From assembly GCF_031760065.1 (NCBI RefSeq), contig NZ_CP134500.1, forward strand, positions 6,138,001 to 6,202,000: a DNA stretch of 64,000 nucleotides, given 5' to 3'. The notes beneath the pieces were generated by a model. It was given only the letters and a program-made list of their open reading frames with translations, was not told where the DNA came from and did not search any database. Each line of letters opens with the position of its first letter. Position 1 is the stretch's first letter. Source of the DNA: Streptomyces durocortorensis. GTDB taxonomy: Bacteria > Actinomycetota > Actinomycetes > Streptomycetales > Streptomycetaceae. Below, piece by piece: positions 55,021 through 63,457 of the stretch. Made by a program: the position numbers and the translations under genes.

Positions 55021-55851
55021 ATGGATATGCGCAAGCCGTACCCGAGCGATCTCACCGATGAGCAGTGGGAGCTCATCGAACCCGTGATCACGGCATGGAA
55101 GGCCCAGCACCCCTCGGTCAGCGGTCACCAGAGCAAATACGCGATGCGGGAGATCGTGAACGCGATCCTGTACCAGAACCGCACTGGCTGCCAGTGGGAT
55201 TTCCTGCGCCACGACATGCCTCCGGCCGGTGCGGTGAAGTACTACTTCTACCTCTGGCGCGACGACGGCACGGACCAGACCGTGCACGACTTGCTGCGGT
55301 GGCATCTGCGGGAGAAGAAGAAGCGATTAGCCGACCCGAGCCTGATCGTGATGGACACCCAGAGCATCCACGTCTCCGTCGGGGTGCCGGCCACCACGAC
55401 CGGCAAGGACGCCTCGAAACGGGTGCCGGGCAGGAAGAGATGCCTGGCCATGGACATTTTGGGCCTGGTCGTCGAGGCCGTCGTGCTACCGGCGTCCGCG
55501 CACGACAACGCCGCGGGCACCGCCCTGCTGGACGGTGTGGCCGCACAGACCGACAGGGTCGAGAAACCCCTGGTCGACCAGGGGTTCAAGAAGACGGTGG
55601 TCGATCACGGCAAGAGCCTGGGCATCGACGTGGAGATCGTCGAGCGCAACCCGGCCGACACCGGCTTCGTCCCGCAGGCCAAGCGGTGGATCATCGAGCA
55701 GATCAACGGGATCCTGATGTTCTACCGGCGTCTCGTGCGCGACTACGAGCACCGGCCCGCCAGCTCCCGCTCCCGGGTGTTCTGGGCGATGACCTCCGTC
55801 ATGGCCCGCCGCCTCACCGGATCCACCATCGCCTCCTGGAGGACAGGGTGA
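55021..55851 (+). CDS. IS5-family transposase
   Basis: 276 residues from ATG 55021. The N-terminus MDMRKPYPSDLTDEQWELIE is typical of Streptomyces IS5-type elements. DDE catalytic regions: SLIVMDTQSIHVSVG (first Asp), PLVDQGFKKTVVDHG (second Asp) and the Arg/Glu region FVPQAKRWIIEQINGILMFY. The frame is intact, so it may be active. It contains a TTA leucine codon at 55327-55329 (R-L-A), which makes translation depend on the bldA tRNA in Streptomyces. Confidence 0.9.
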   Translation: MDMRKPYPSDLTDEQWELIEPVITAWKAQHPSVSGHQSKYAMREIVNAILYQNRTGCQWDFLRHDMPPAGAVKYYFYLWRDDGTDQTVHDLLRWHLREKKKRLADPSLIVMDTQSIHVSVGVPATTTGKDASKRVPGRKRCLAMDILGLVVEAVVLPASAHDNAAGTALLDGVAAQTDRVEKPLVDQGFKKTVVDHGKSLGIDVEIVERNPADTGFVPQAKRWIIEQINGILMFYRRLVRDYEHRPASSRSRVFWAMTSVMARRLTGSTIASWRTG

Positions 55852-56271
55852 GCCACAACCCGCAGATCAGGGCCGTCCTGGAGTACGTCGAGGCCCGTGA
55901 GGCCGAACTCGGCGAACAGGCTGGCCAGATCCGCTCCCGCATTGAGGACCTCACCGCCCGGCTGGGGGAACTCGACGCGGAGAGCGAGAACCTGCGCATC
56001 ACCCGCAAGACCCTCCTCGACATCCCCGCACCGGCCCCCCGCCGATGAACCGGTCCGACCCGATGTCCCGGACCACCCGGCGTACCAGCAGATCCTCACC
56101 GCCTTCGCCGACACCGGAAAGCCGCTGCGAGCCCGCGACCTCTGCCAGGCCCTCGACCTGCCCATCGTCCCGAAGAACACCGGAGACATCCGGTCCAAGC
56201 TGAAACGCCTGGTCACCAGAGGCATCCTCATCGAACCCGAGCCCGGCCTGTTCGCTCAGCCCCGTGCCTGA
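55848..56271 (+). pseudogene. IS-carried accessory gene (coiled coil plus winged helix), frameshifted
   Basis: GTG 55848 overlaps the transposase TGA. The first part (residues 1-66) is a coiled coil (SRIEDLTARLGELDAESENL) and runs off-frame at a six-cytosine run (56035-56040), ending APAPRR at 56048. The second part is in the next frame: ADEPVRPDVPDHPAYQQILT, RDLCQALDLPIVPKNTGDIR and LKRLVTRGILIEPEPGLFAQ, with a winged-helix look. Related Streptomyces proteins, as I recall, have both halves in one chain. A one-base change in the C run (mutation, sequencing error or slippage) explains the split. Confidence 0.65.
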
Positions 56272-56349
56272 CCGTCCACTCGCCCCGCCGACCAGGGCCC
56301 CTCACCCAGACCCACCCCCGAAACGGACATCAACTCACATCCCGCACTC

Positions 56350-57078
56350 TCAGGCGGTGCGGCGCAGCGCCGGGTGGTCGGCCACCACCGTGCAGGAACC
56401 CGGGGCGATCTCGGTGAACCCGGCGTCGCGCACCACCGGCAGCCCGCTCACCGTCAGCTCCCGCCAGCGCTCCGGGCCGGGCGTCGCCACGGAGAGCGGG
56501 AAGCCTGCCTCGCGCCACGCCTTGCGCTCGGTCTCCGACAGCTCCCACCAGGCGAGCTGCGCCCCGTGCCCGGCCTGGGCCATCGTCTTGCCCGCCGACA
56601 TGTCCAGGTCGGGGTTGAGCCACAGCACCGGGCCCGAGGGGTCGGGGGCGGCGGGCGGCCCGGGGTCGTCCAGCTCGGTGCCCGACACCTGGAGCTTGGC
56701 CAGCTCCTTGGGCCAGCCGTCCAGCGGGACCGGCGGGAACACCCGTACCTCCGCGCCTTCCTCGCCCGTGACCGTGATGCCCTCCAGCGCCGCGGCCTTG
56801 CGCCACTCCGCGCCGCGCGCCCGGCGCACGACCTTGCGGATGCGCGCGTCCTGCCAGTCCCGCATCGCCCCGGCCCACTCTCCGTCGCCGAGGGACCGCT
56901 CGTCGGAGAGGATCGTGAGCACCGCGCGGGCGGCGGTCCGCAGCGCGTCCGTGCGGGCGGGCGGGTCCGTCTTCTCCAGGTGGAGCACCAGCGGCAGCAC
57001 GAACTGCCGAGCCTGGTCACGGTCGGCCGGACCGTCGTCGAACGGGCTCTCGGGCGCTGGGACGTCGTTGCTGATCAC
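56350..57078 (-). CDS. Peptidyl-tRNA hydrolase PTH2-like protein
   Basis: 242 residues from GTG 57078; GTG 57108 is an alternative start. The C-terminal half has the PTH2 signature: VLWLNPDLDMSAGKTMAQAG then HGAQLAWWELSE, and ends TEIAPGSCTVVADHPALRRT. PTH2 enzymes release tRNA from prematurely ended peptidyl-tRNA. The N-terminal about 120 residues are a lineage-specific extension. The stop codon (56350-56352) lies within the terminal repeat of the adjacent IS, so the insertion lies at the very end of this gene without loss of the domain. Confidence 0.8.
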   Translation of the reverse strand: MISNDVPAPESPFDDGPADRDQARQFVLPLVLHLEKTDPPARTDALRTAARAVLTILSDERSLGDGEWAGAMRDWQDARIRKVVRRARGAEWRKAAALEGITVTGEEGAEVRVFPPVPLDGWPKELAKLQVSGTELDDPGPPAAPDPSGPVLWLNPDLDMSAGKTMAQAGHGAQLAWWELSETERKAWREAGFPLSVATPGPERWRELTVSGLPVVRDAGFTEIAPGSCTVVADHPALRRTA

Positions 57079-57149
57079 CGTCCCAGTCTGCCAGGCCCGG
57101 GATGTCACCTGCTTGGCGGAGCGGGCAGGTCCGGGTGAGGATGTTCCTC

Positions 57150-57824
57150 ATGAAGAGCGATCTCTTTTCCAGCGAGCACATGGCCCAGCCGGCCACCGCC
57201 CCCGGCATGACTCTGCAGAACAGCAAGTCGATCAAGTACGCCGTCAACGGGGAGATGCATGCCCGGCAGGGGGCGATGATCGCCTTCCGCGGCAACCTCC
57301 AGTTCGAGCGCAAGGGCCAGGGCCTCGGCGGTCTGCTCAAGCGCGCGGTCACCGGCGAGGGACTCGCGCTCATGGCGGTCCGGGGCCAGGGCGAGGCGTG
57401 GTTCGCGCACGAGGCCGCCAACTGTTTCATCGTGGAGATGGACCAGGGCGACTCGCTCACCATCAACGGCCGCAACGTCCTCTGCTTCGACGCCACACTC
57501 TCCTACGAGATCAAGACGGTGAAGGGCGCCGGAATGGTCGGCGGCGGCCTCTTCAACAGTGTCTTCACGGGCTACGGCAAGCTCGGCCTGGTGTGTGAGG
57601 GCACCCCCATCGTGATCCCCGTGACGGCGGCCCAGCCGGTGTACGTGGACACGGACGCGGTCGTCGGCTGGAGCCAGCAGCTCACGACCAGCCTGCACCG
57701 TTCCCAGAGCGTCGGCTCGATGGTGCGCGGCGGCTCCGGCGAGGCCGTCCAGCTGATGCTCCAGGGCGAGGGCTTCGTCATCGTGCGCCCCAGCGAGGCC
57801 AGGCCCGAGAAGACCTCCAACTGA
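57150..57824 (+). CDS. AIM24 family protein
   Basis: 224 residues from ATG 57150 (GAGG 9 bases upstream). The full length is the AIM24/TRAP-like beta-sandwich family: SKSIKYAVNGEMHARQGAMI, GLLKRAVTGEGLALMAVRGQ, FNSVFTGYGKLGLVCEGTPI and QSVGSMVRGGSGEAVQLMLQ. No signal peptide. Family members are cytoplasmic proteins of unclear role; the yeast namesake affects mitochondrial membrane organisation. It is divergent from the PTH2-like gene and lies 3 bases before the ABC exporter remnant, so it may have been co-transcribed with it. Confidence 0.85.
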   Translation: MKSDLFSSEHMAQPATAPGMTLQNSKSIKYAVNGEMHARQGAMIAFRGNLQFERKGQGLGGLLKRAVTGEGLALMAVRGQGEAWFAHEAANCFIVEMDQGDSLTINGRNVLCFDATLSYEIKTVKGAGMVGGGLFNSVFTGYGKLGLVCEGTPIVIPVTAAQPVYVDTDAVVGWSQQLTTSLHRSQSVGSMVRGGSGEAVQLMLQGEGFVIVRPSEARPEKTSN

Positions 57825-57827
57825 CCC

Positions 57828-58728
57828 GTGAGGCTACGCGACGTGGGCCATCGCTACGGCGGCCGCTGGGTCCTGCGCGGGGTCGATCTCACCCTGCCCG
57901 CGCGGGCTCTCGTCCGGGTCGAGGGGGCCAACGGCACCGGGAAGTCGACCCTGTTGCGCCTCCTCGCCGGGATCGACACCCCCGCGGAGGGCCGGATCAC
58001 CGGCCGCCGCGCCCGTACGGCCTACGTCCCCGAGCGCTGCCCCGCCGCGCTGCCCCTGGCCGCCGCCGGGTACCTCGTCCACCTCGGACGTGTCCACGGG
58101 CTGCGCACCGCGGAGGCGAAGGAGCGCGCGGGGGAGTGGCTGACCCGGTTCGGGGCGGGTGACCACGCTCGTACCCCGCTCGCCGCGCTGTCCAAGGGCA
58201 CCAGCCAGAAGACCGCCGTCGCCCAGGCGCTGATGGCCGCACCGGACATGCTGGTCCTGGACGAGGCGTGGACCGGGCTCGACACCGCCGCCCGCGCCGA
58301 ACTGGACCGCGCCGTCGCTGAACGTGCCGCGGCCGGGGCGACCGTCGTCTTCGTCGACCACGACCCGCGGCGCCTGGCCGGGGCGGCAGCTCACGCTGCG
58401 GACGGAGGGCGGCGGGTGCGTCGGTATACGCCCCGGCGGCCCCGCCCGGCGGACCGCGCGTCCTGGCCGAGGCGGCGGGCCCGCCGGGCGCCCCGCTCCC
58501 CAGGGGCCTCCCGGGCGACCCGGTTGAGGACCGGGTCCCGGCACGGCCCCCGGCACCGTACGGCTCACCGTTCCCGCCCCGTACTCCGACGCGTTCCTGG
58601 CGGCCCTGCTCGCGGCACGCCCGCCCTGGCACATCCGTCAGGTCACCGCCGAAGTCGGCGCAACCGAGCGACCACCGTATGCGGAGGCACGCGGTGAGGA
58701 ACTCTCCGAGGCATACGAGGAACGATGA
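57828..58728 (+). pseudogene. ABC transporter ATPase, frameshifted at the 3' part
   Basis: GTG 57828 follows the AIM24 stop by 3 bases. Residues 1-185 are a normal ABC ATPase: VEGANGTGKSTLLRLLAG (Walker A), ALSKGTSQKTAVAQALMA (signature), DMLVLDEAWTGLDTAAR (Walker B) and VVFVDHDPRRLAG (H-loop). After about 58380 the frame breaks. Recognisable pieces lie in other frames: QLTLRTEGGG, then GGPRVLAEAAGPPGAPLPRG, and finally VRLTVPAPYSDAFLAALLAA to EAYEER with TGA at 58726-58728. That TGA overlaps the permease ATG, showing where the native end was. More than one indel is needed. Confidence 0.78.
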
Positions 58729-59419
58729 CCGCACTCCTCCGCTACCACGCCGCCCTGCTCCTCCGCTCGCAACGCTGGCTCGCTCCGCTCCTGCTGTACG
58801 CGGCCGTCCTGGCCGTCGGCGTGCAGAGCGGGCAGCCCGTGCTCGACTCCCTCGGTTTCGCCTCGGCCGCCCTGCTGCCCGTCACCGCCTGGGCGGTGCA
58901 GCTCTGCGTCACCCAGAGCCGCCCGCCGACCGGGCCGTCGCCTCGGCCGCCGCAGGGCCCCGGCGGGTCCACCTTGCCGCGCTGCTCACGGCGACGGGGT
59001 GCGCGGCGGCGCTCGCGGCGGTGACCACGGCAGCCGTCCTGCTCGTCAGCAGCCCGCTCACCAACGACCGCACCGTCGCCGTCTCCCGGCCGTCCACCGC
59101 GATCGCCGGACTGCTCACCGCTTTGTGCTGCGTCCTGCTCGGCGCGGCCGTGGGGGCGCTGAGCACCCGGCCGGTCCTGAGCCGCCGGGGCTGGTCCGTC
59201 GCGGCGGCCGTGCTCGGGTCGGTCATGGCGCTCGTGACCGTCGGCTCCCCGGCGAGGTACGCGGTCGGCACCCTGGTCACCGGTTCGCGGGCCGGGACGT
59301 TCCAGCCGCCTGCGCTGCCGTTGCTCGGGGCGGCGGTCCTCGCCGTGGCCGTCGCCGTCCTCGTCTGCCGGATCGCCGCCCGGCCTGCGTCGGACAGCGC
59401 TTGGAGCACCAGTAGGTAG
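58725..59419 (+). pseudogene. ABC transporter permease, frameshifted
   Basis: ATG 58725 overlaps the TGA of the ATPase gene. The first frame gives TALLRYHAALLLRSQRWLAP and AALLPVTAWAVQLCVTQ. After about 58917 the membrane protein continues in the next frame: PPADRAVASAAAGPRRVHLA, ALLTATGCAAALAAVTTAAV, then more helices to SAWSTSR at 59419. CAGAGCC stands where CAGGAGCC would restore the frame, so a single G is missing. About six transmembrane helices in all. With the broken ATPase gene, this looks like a dead exporter, or two sequencing errors. Confidence 0.78.
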
Positions 59420-59441
59420 GTACGGGTGTCCTGTAGTGGCT

Positions 59442-59503
59442 GACCTTGCATTGGTCAGATCGACCTTGCATCTGTGGCTGCACAGGTCAGATGGATCTTG
59501 CAC
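59442..59503. repeat. Short direct repeats upstream of the pentapeptide gene
   Basis: GACCTTGCAT occurs at 59442-59451 and 59462-59471, and GATCTTGCAC at 59494-59503. The larger unit GGTCAGAT plus this decamer recurs at 59453-59471 and 59485-59503, 32 bp apart. The decamer spacings of 20 and 32 bp are close to whole helical turns, so bound proteins would sit on one face. Confidence 0.5.
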
Positions 59504-59633
59504 GGGGCTTCCTGGCCCTGTCTCGACCCTGCAGATGTCCTCAGAGTGGTGGGCCGCAGTGACCGGCCAATGGCTGGGTTGCTTGCGGAGGCCGTAGGTT
59601 GGCGCCGTGTGAGGTTCGGGCATCCTCGGAACC

Positions 59634-61373
59634 ATGACGTTGCCTTCCGCGCCTTCGCCTGCTCCTCCGCCGTGGTCGCACTGCGCCGAGGGCACCAACT
59701 TCCCGGTGGACCCCGTTGGGTGCCGGGGTGTCCACGTTCCCGGACACACACGCTGCCTGGCTCACCTCGACCCGTCCGAACGGGTCACATACCTGGCCAG
59801 CCTGTCCCCGGGCGCTGAGATCGACCACCGCGGCACGGGCTTCTCCGCCGCTCTGCTCGCTGAGTTGCTGGCCGCACTGCGTGACCCCGCAACAGGCAAG
59901 GCGCGGTTGGGCAGCGCATGGTTCCGCGAGGCTACTTTCAGCAGCGACGCAAGGTTCGACGGTGTGAGGTTCACGGACGCCGCCCGGTTCGGTGATGCGG
60001 CGTTCACGGGGGCCGCCCGGTTCGACGGTGCAACGTTCGCCGGGTCTGCCTGGTTCGACGGCGCGACCTTCGCAGGCGCTGCCAGGTTCGACGAAGTGCT
60101 CTTCGCCGACTCTGTTCTGTTCGACGGTACGACCTTCACCAGCTCTGCCCTGTTCAACAGTGCCACGTTCGCAGGCGCCTCCCGGTTCGACGGTGCGACC
60201 TTTGCCAGCACAGCCGGGTTCGGTGGTGCGACCTTCCGCGCCGCTGTCGCGCTGGGGCCAATGGTGTGCGGGGGCCACGTCGACGTGTCGGGTGTGGTGT
60301 TCGAAGCACCGACGACCATCGAGGTCGCGGGGGTGTCCATGGAGTGCCTGCGCACGCGATGGGAATCGACCGCCACCCTGCGGCTGCGGTACGTGGGACT
60401 GGACCTGTCGGACGCGGTGGTCACCCACCCCCTCTCGGTCACCGCTCACCCAGCCCCGTTCACCGTGCCGCGTGGCACCCTGTCCGAGTCCTCGCTCACC
60501 GGGCGCGACCCGGGCGTGCGGCTGCAGTCGTTACGCGGGGCGGATGCGGCACATCTCGTCCTCACCGACACCGACCTGTCCGGATGCACGTTCGCCGGGA
60601 CGTTCCATCTGGACCAGATTCGGCTGCGTGGCCGTACCCGCTTCGCCCGCACCCCCCGAGGCATCCGGTGGCGTATGGGGCTGCCGATGCGCTGGACCCC
60701 GCGCAGGACATTGGCCGAAGAGCACCACTGGCGCGCGGTACGCACTCCACCCGCTGACCCGGCCCACCCGACCGACCGTGACTGGATACCCGGGCCGCAC
60801 CATCCCGACCCTACCCACACCCCCGGTCCCGACGACCTCGCACCGCTGTACCGGGACCTGCGCAAAGCATTCGAGGACGGCAAGAACGAGCCCGACGCCG
60901 CCGACTTCTACTACGGGGAAATGGACGCCCGCCGCCTCGACCCCGAGCGGCCTACCGGGGAACGTGCCCTGCTGGCCGCCTACTGGGCCCTGTCCGGGTA
61001 CGGGCTGCGCGCCTCCCGCGCGGTGGGCTGGCTGCTGGGGGCGATGGCCGCCACCGTGCTAGCGCTGATGCTGTGGGGCCTACCCACCACTGAGCCCGTG
61101 CCGCACACCACCGGGATCCAGGCACCGCACGGACAACGCATCGACCTGGTCACCAAGGCTCCCGACCCCGAACTGGCGGGCGCTTTCCATCAGCGACTGA
61201 CCAGCCAGCGAGCCGAAAAGGCCACCCGTGTCGTCCTCAACTCCGTCGTCTTCCGCGCCAGCGGACAGAACCTCACCGCGGTCGGCACCTACACCGAGAT
61301 GGCCTCCCGCTTCCTCGAACCCATGCTCCTCACACTTGCGCTCCTCGCCACCCGCGGGCGCGTCAAACGCTGA
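59634..61373 (+). CDS. Pentapeptide-repeat membrane protein
   Basis: 579 residues from ATG 59634. The N-terminus has three spaced cysteines (Cys17, Cys30, Cys41) in CAEGTNFPVDPVGC and VPGHTRC, possibly a metal site. Residues about 95-225 are pentapeptide repeats (ARFDGATFAGSAWFDGATF and variants), predicted to form a right-handed quadrilateral beta helix. A second repeat patch lies near 300-330. A transmembrane helix is at about 459-482 (GWLLGAMAATVLALMLWG), and a hydrophobic segment ends the protein (MLLTLALLA). It may be a membrane scaffold or effector. No enzymatic motif is seen. Confidence 0.8.
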   Translation: MTLPSAPSPAPPPWSHCAEGTNFPVDPVGCRGVHVPGHTRCLAHLDPSERVTYLASLSPGAEIDHRGTGFSAALLAELLAALRDPATGKARLGSAWFREATFSSDARFDGVRFTDAARFGDAAFTGAARFDGATFAGSAWFDGATFAGAARFDEVLFADSVLFDGTTFTSSALFNSATFAGASRFDGATFASTAGFGGATFRAAVALGPMVCGGHVDVSGVVFEAPTTIEVAGVSMECLRTRWESTATLRLRYVGLDLSDAVVTHPLSVTAHPAPFTVPRGTLSESSLTGRDPGVRLQSLRGADAAHLVLTDTDLSGCTFAGTFHLDQIRLRGRTRFARTPRGIRWRMGLPMRWTPRRTLAEEHHWRAVRTPPADPAHPTDRDWIPGPHHPDPTHTPGPDDLAPLYRDLRKAFEDGKNEPDAADFYYGEMDARRLDPERPTGERALLAAYWALSGYGLRASRAVGWLLGAMAATVLALMLWGLPTTEPVPHTTGIQAPHGQRIDLVTKAPDPELAGAFHQRLTSQRAEKATRVVLNSVVFRASGQNLTAVGTYTEMASRFLEPMLLTLALLATRGRVKR

Positions 61374-61582
61374 CCTCCAGCCGAACTCACATGTTCGAAC
61401 CCATCGATGTCCAAGCGCCCTCGGCCTCCGAAAGTGCGAGTTCGGACTGACCATCAATGACGCTTGTCGCACGCAGAGATCCTTCATCTGCCTGGTCAGG
61501 ATCGTTGAGTTCGGCAGACTCCAACCGGACCGGACGACGGGAGTCAGTTGCCTACCCAGGGTCGTTCGATCACCTGACGCAG

Positions 61583-62491
61583 TCAGGCCGTGCGGGCGCG
61601 GAGGCGGCGCAGCATGCGTGGGTCCTCGAAACCGACTGAGCGGGCGGCGGCGTCCATCGTCGCGCCGTGGCTGATGAGGTGTTCGGCGCGTTCGAGGCGG
61701 AGGGTCTGCTGGTAGCGCAGTGGGGTGAGCCCGGTGGCGCGGCTGAAGAGGCGGGTGAGGGTGCGTTCGCTCACGCCGACGGCCGAGGCCAGGGTGGGTA
61801 GCGGGAGCGTCTGATCGAAGCGGGCGTCGATGAGGTCCTGGGCGCGGTGCACGGTGTCGTCGAGGTGGGACCGGTGCCGGAGCATCTCGCTGGACTGCGG
61901 TTCATGGCCGTTGCGGCGAGCGTAGACGACCATTTCCCGGGCCACCTGGGCGGCGACGGCCGGGCCGTGCCGGGTCGCGACCAGGTGCAGGGCCAGATCG
62001 ATGCCGCTGGCGATGCCGGCCGAGGTGATCACCCGGTCGTCGGCGGTGAACAGGACGTCGCGGACGACCACCGCCCTGGGGTGGCGCAGGGCCAGCTCGT
62101 CCTGCACGTCGTGGTGGGTGGTGCAGTGGCGGCCGTCGAGCAGGCCGGCCTGGCCGAGCGCCTCGGCTCCGGCGCAGACGCTTGCCACCGTCCCGCCCCC
62201 GGCGTGGTGGTCCCGGAGGACCTGCAGGGAGGCGGCGCCGATGGCAGGGGCTTCGGCCGGGGTGGCTGTCCGCCAGCCGGGCACCACGATCAGGTCCTCG
62301 GGCCCGAGACCGGGCCAGTTCACCCCGGCCACCAGCGGCAGCCCCTGGGCGGTGGAGACCTGTGGCTGCTCGGCCACGTAGGCGAGCGTGTAGGGGTGCC
62401 CGAAGTCGGCGGCCGTGGAGAAAACCTGCGCGGGTCCGGCCAGGTCCAGCAAATGGACTCCGGGCACCAGGAAGAAGACGATGTGGCTCAC
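61583..62491 (-). CDS. GATase1-like AraC-family transcriptional regulator
   Basis: 302 residues from GTG 62491. Residues 1-170 are a DJ-1/PfpI (GATase1-like) domain: VSHIVFFLVPGVHLLDLAG and VASVCAGAEALGQAGLLDG with the nucleophile-elbow Cys. The C-terminal AraC DNA-binding domain has two helix-turn-helix units (TLASAVGVSERTLTRLFSRA; AAARSVGFEDPRMLRRLRAR). These FtrA/ArgR-like regulators sense small metabolites. The start lies 8 bases after the stop of the isochorismatase-family gene, so the two form an operon and it may control that enzyme. Confidence 0.86.
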   Translation of the reverse strand: MSHIVFFLVPGVHLLDLAGPAQVFSTAADFGHPYTLAYVAEQPQVSTAQGLPLVAGVNWPGLGPEDLIVVPGWRTATPAEAPAIGAASLQVLRDHHAGGGTVASVCAGAEALGQAGLLDGRHCTTHHDVQDELALRHPRAVVVRDVLFTADDRVITSAGIASGIDLALHLVATRHGPAVAAQVAREMVVYARRNGHEPQSSEMLRHRSHLDDTVHRAQDLIDARFDQTLPLPTLASAVGVSERTLTRLFSRATGLTPLRYQQTLRLERAEHLISHGATMDAAARSVGFEDPRMLRRLRARTA

Positions 62492-62498
62492 GATTCGG

Positions 62499-63101
62499 TC
62501 ATTGTGTCTGAAGTCCTGCCGCGGCCTCCAGCTGGTCGACCGTCGCGATGGTGGCAAAGCGTCCGGCGAGGGCGTACTCGGTGCGCCTGATGACCTCTTC
62601 GGCAGGCAACGTGCGGGGGTCGGCCAGCAGCTCGGCGACGCTCTGGTCGGCGGGAGCGTCGCGGTGCGGGATGGGATTGGTCGCGGTCGCGTCGACGGCG
62701 AAGGTGACCTGGTAGCCGAGGTCGCTTGCGACGCGAGTGGTGGTCTCCACGCACTGCTCGGTGCGGATGCCGCAGACGGTGAGTTCGCGGATGCCGCGCT
62801 CGGTGAGGAGTTGTTGCAGGTTGGTGGTGGTGAACGCGTTGTGTGAGGTCTTGTGGATCAGCGGTTCCCCATCCGCTCGCTCCAGCTCCTCCATCAGCCG
62901 GACATGGCCGAGTGCCGGGTCGAAGACATCGCCGGTGCCGGGCTCGGAGTGCAGTACCCACACCACCAGGTCCCCGGCCTGGCGGGAGAGCCGGACCAGT
63001 CGGTTCACCTGGTCGGCGATCTTCAGGTCGGAGGTGGTTTCCCACAGCGGACGGGCGCGGAAGGACTCCTGGACATCGATGACGATCAGTGCTCGGGTCA
63101 T
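62499..63101 (-). CDS. Isochorismatase-family cysteine hydrolase
   Basis: 200 residues from ATG 63101 (GGGGA upstream). The catalytic triad of the family is visible: Asp9 in VIDVQESF, Lys84 in LIHKTSHNAF and Cys117 in VCGIRTEQCVET. Length and motifs fit nicotinamidase/isochorismatase-like amidohydrolases. The actual substrate is unknown, since the family covers amides, isochorismate and N-carbamoyl compounds. It is the first gene of an operon with the GATase1-like regulator. Confidence 0.88.
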   Translation of the reverse strand: MTRALIVIDVQESFRARPLWETTSDLKIADQVNRLVRLSRQAGDLVVWVLHSEPGTGDVFDPALGHVRLMEELERADGEPLIHKTSHNAFTTTNLQQLLTERGIRELTVCGIRTEQCVETTTRVASDLGYQVTFAVDATATNPIPHRDAPADQSVAELLADPRTLPAEEVIRRTEYALAGRFATIATVDQLEAAAGLQTQ

Positions 63102-63457
63102 GTCCCCAAGCCTGCGCCGCGCGGGCGGGTCGGCAACAGGCTGCATCGGGTCCGACAGCGGACCGATCCGGTCAGCAGTAGGTCAGGCAGTTCGAGCGAC
63201 CACAGCAGGGGCCGCGGGGAACTGCGCGAGATCGGTGGGCAGATGCCTGTGTCCCCGCCTCGCGCACGTAATTGGTCCAACAGAGCCTCGCGCCTGTGGA
63301 CAGTGCACATCAGTGGCATCCGCCAGCAGGTCATCGAATGCGAGGGTTTCGTGGGCGGGGGCCCCAGCGTTGGAGGGGCCGGTCATCGCGGCTGCGGCGC
63401 AGGGTAGTGGCGGAGGCGGACGCTCCAGAGCCTGTCGTACCGCTCCACCCCCTCCGG
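63102..63457. other. Intergenic region without a recognised gene
   Basis: 356 bases between the isochorismatase-family gene and the polysaccharide deacetylase gene. Short open frames exist on the minus strand (for example one with ETLAFDDLLADATDVH), but none shows a start, ribosome site or family I know. I see no strong hairpin or repeat. Confidence 0.5.

Larger units (their letters stand above)
54915..56353 (+). mobile_element. IS5-type insertion sequence with an accessory gene
   Basis: 1439 bp bounded by 18-bp perfect inverted repeats, CTGAGAGTGCGGGATGTG at 54915-54932 and its reverse complement at 56336-56353. It carries a transposase and a small accessory gene that overlaps it by GTGA. 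The right end supplies the stop codon of the neighbouring minus-strand gene. I could not define a target duplication. Confidence 0.85.
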
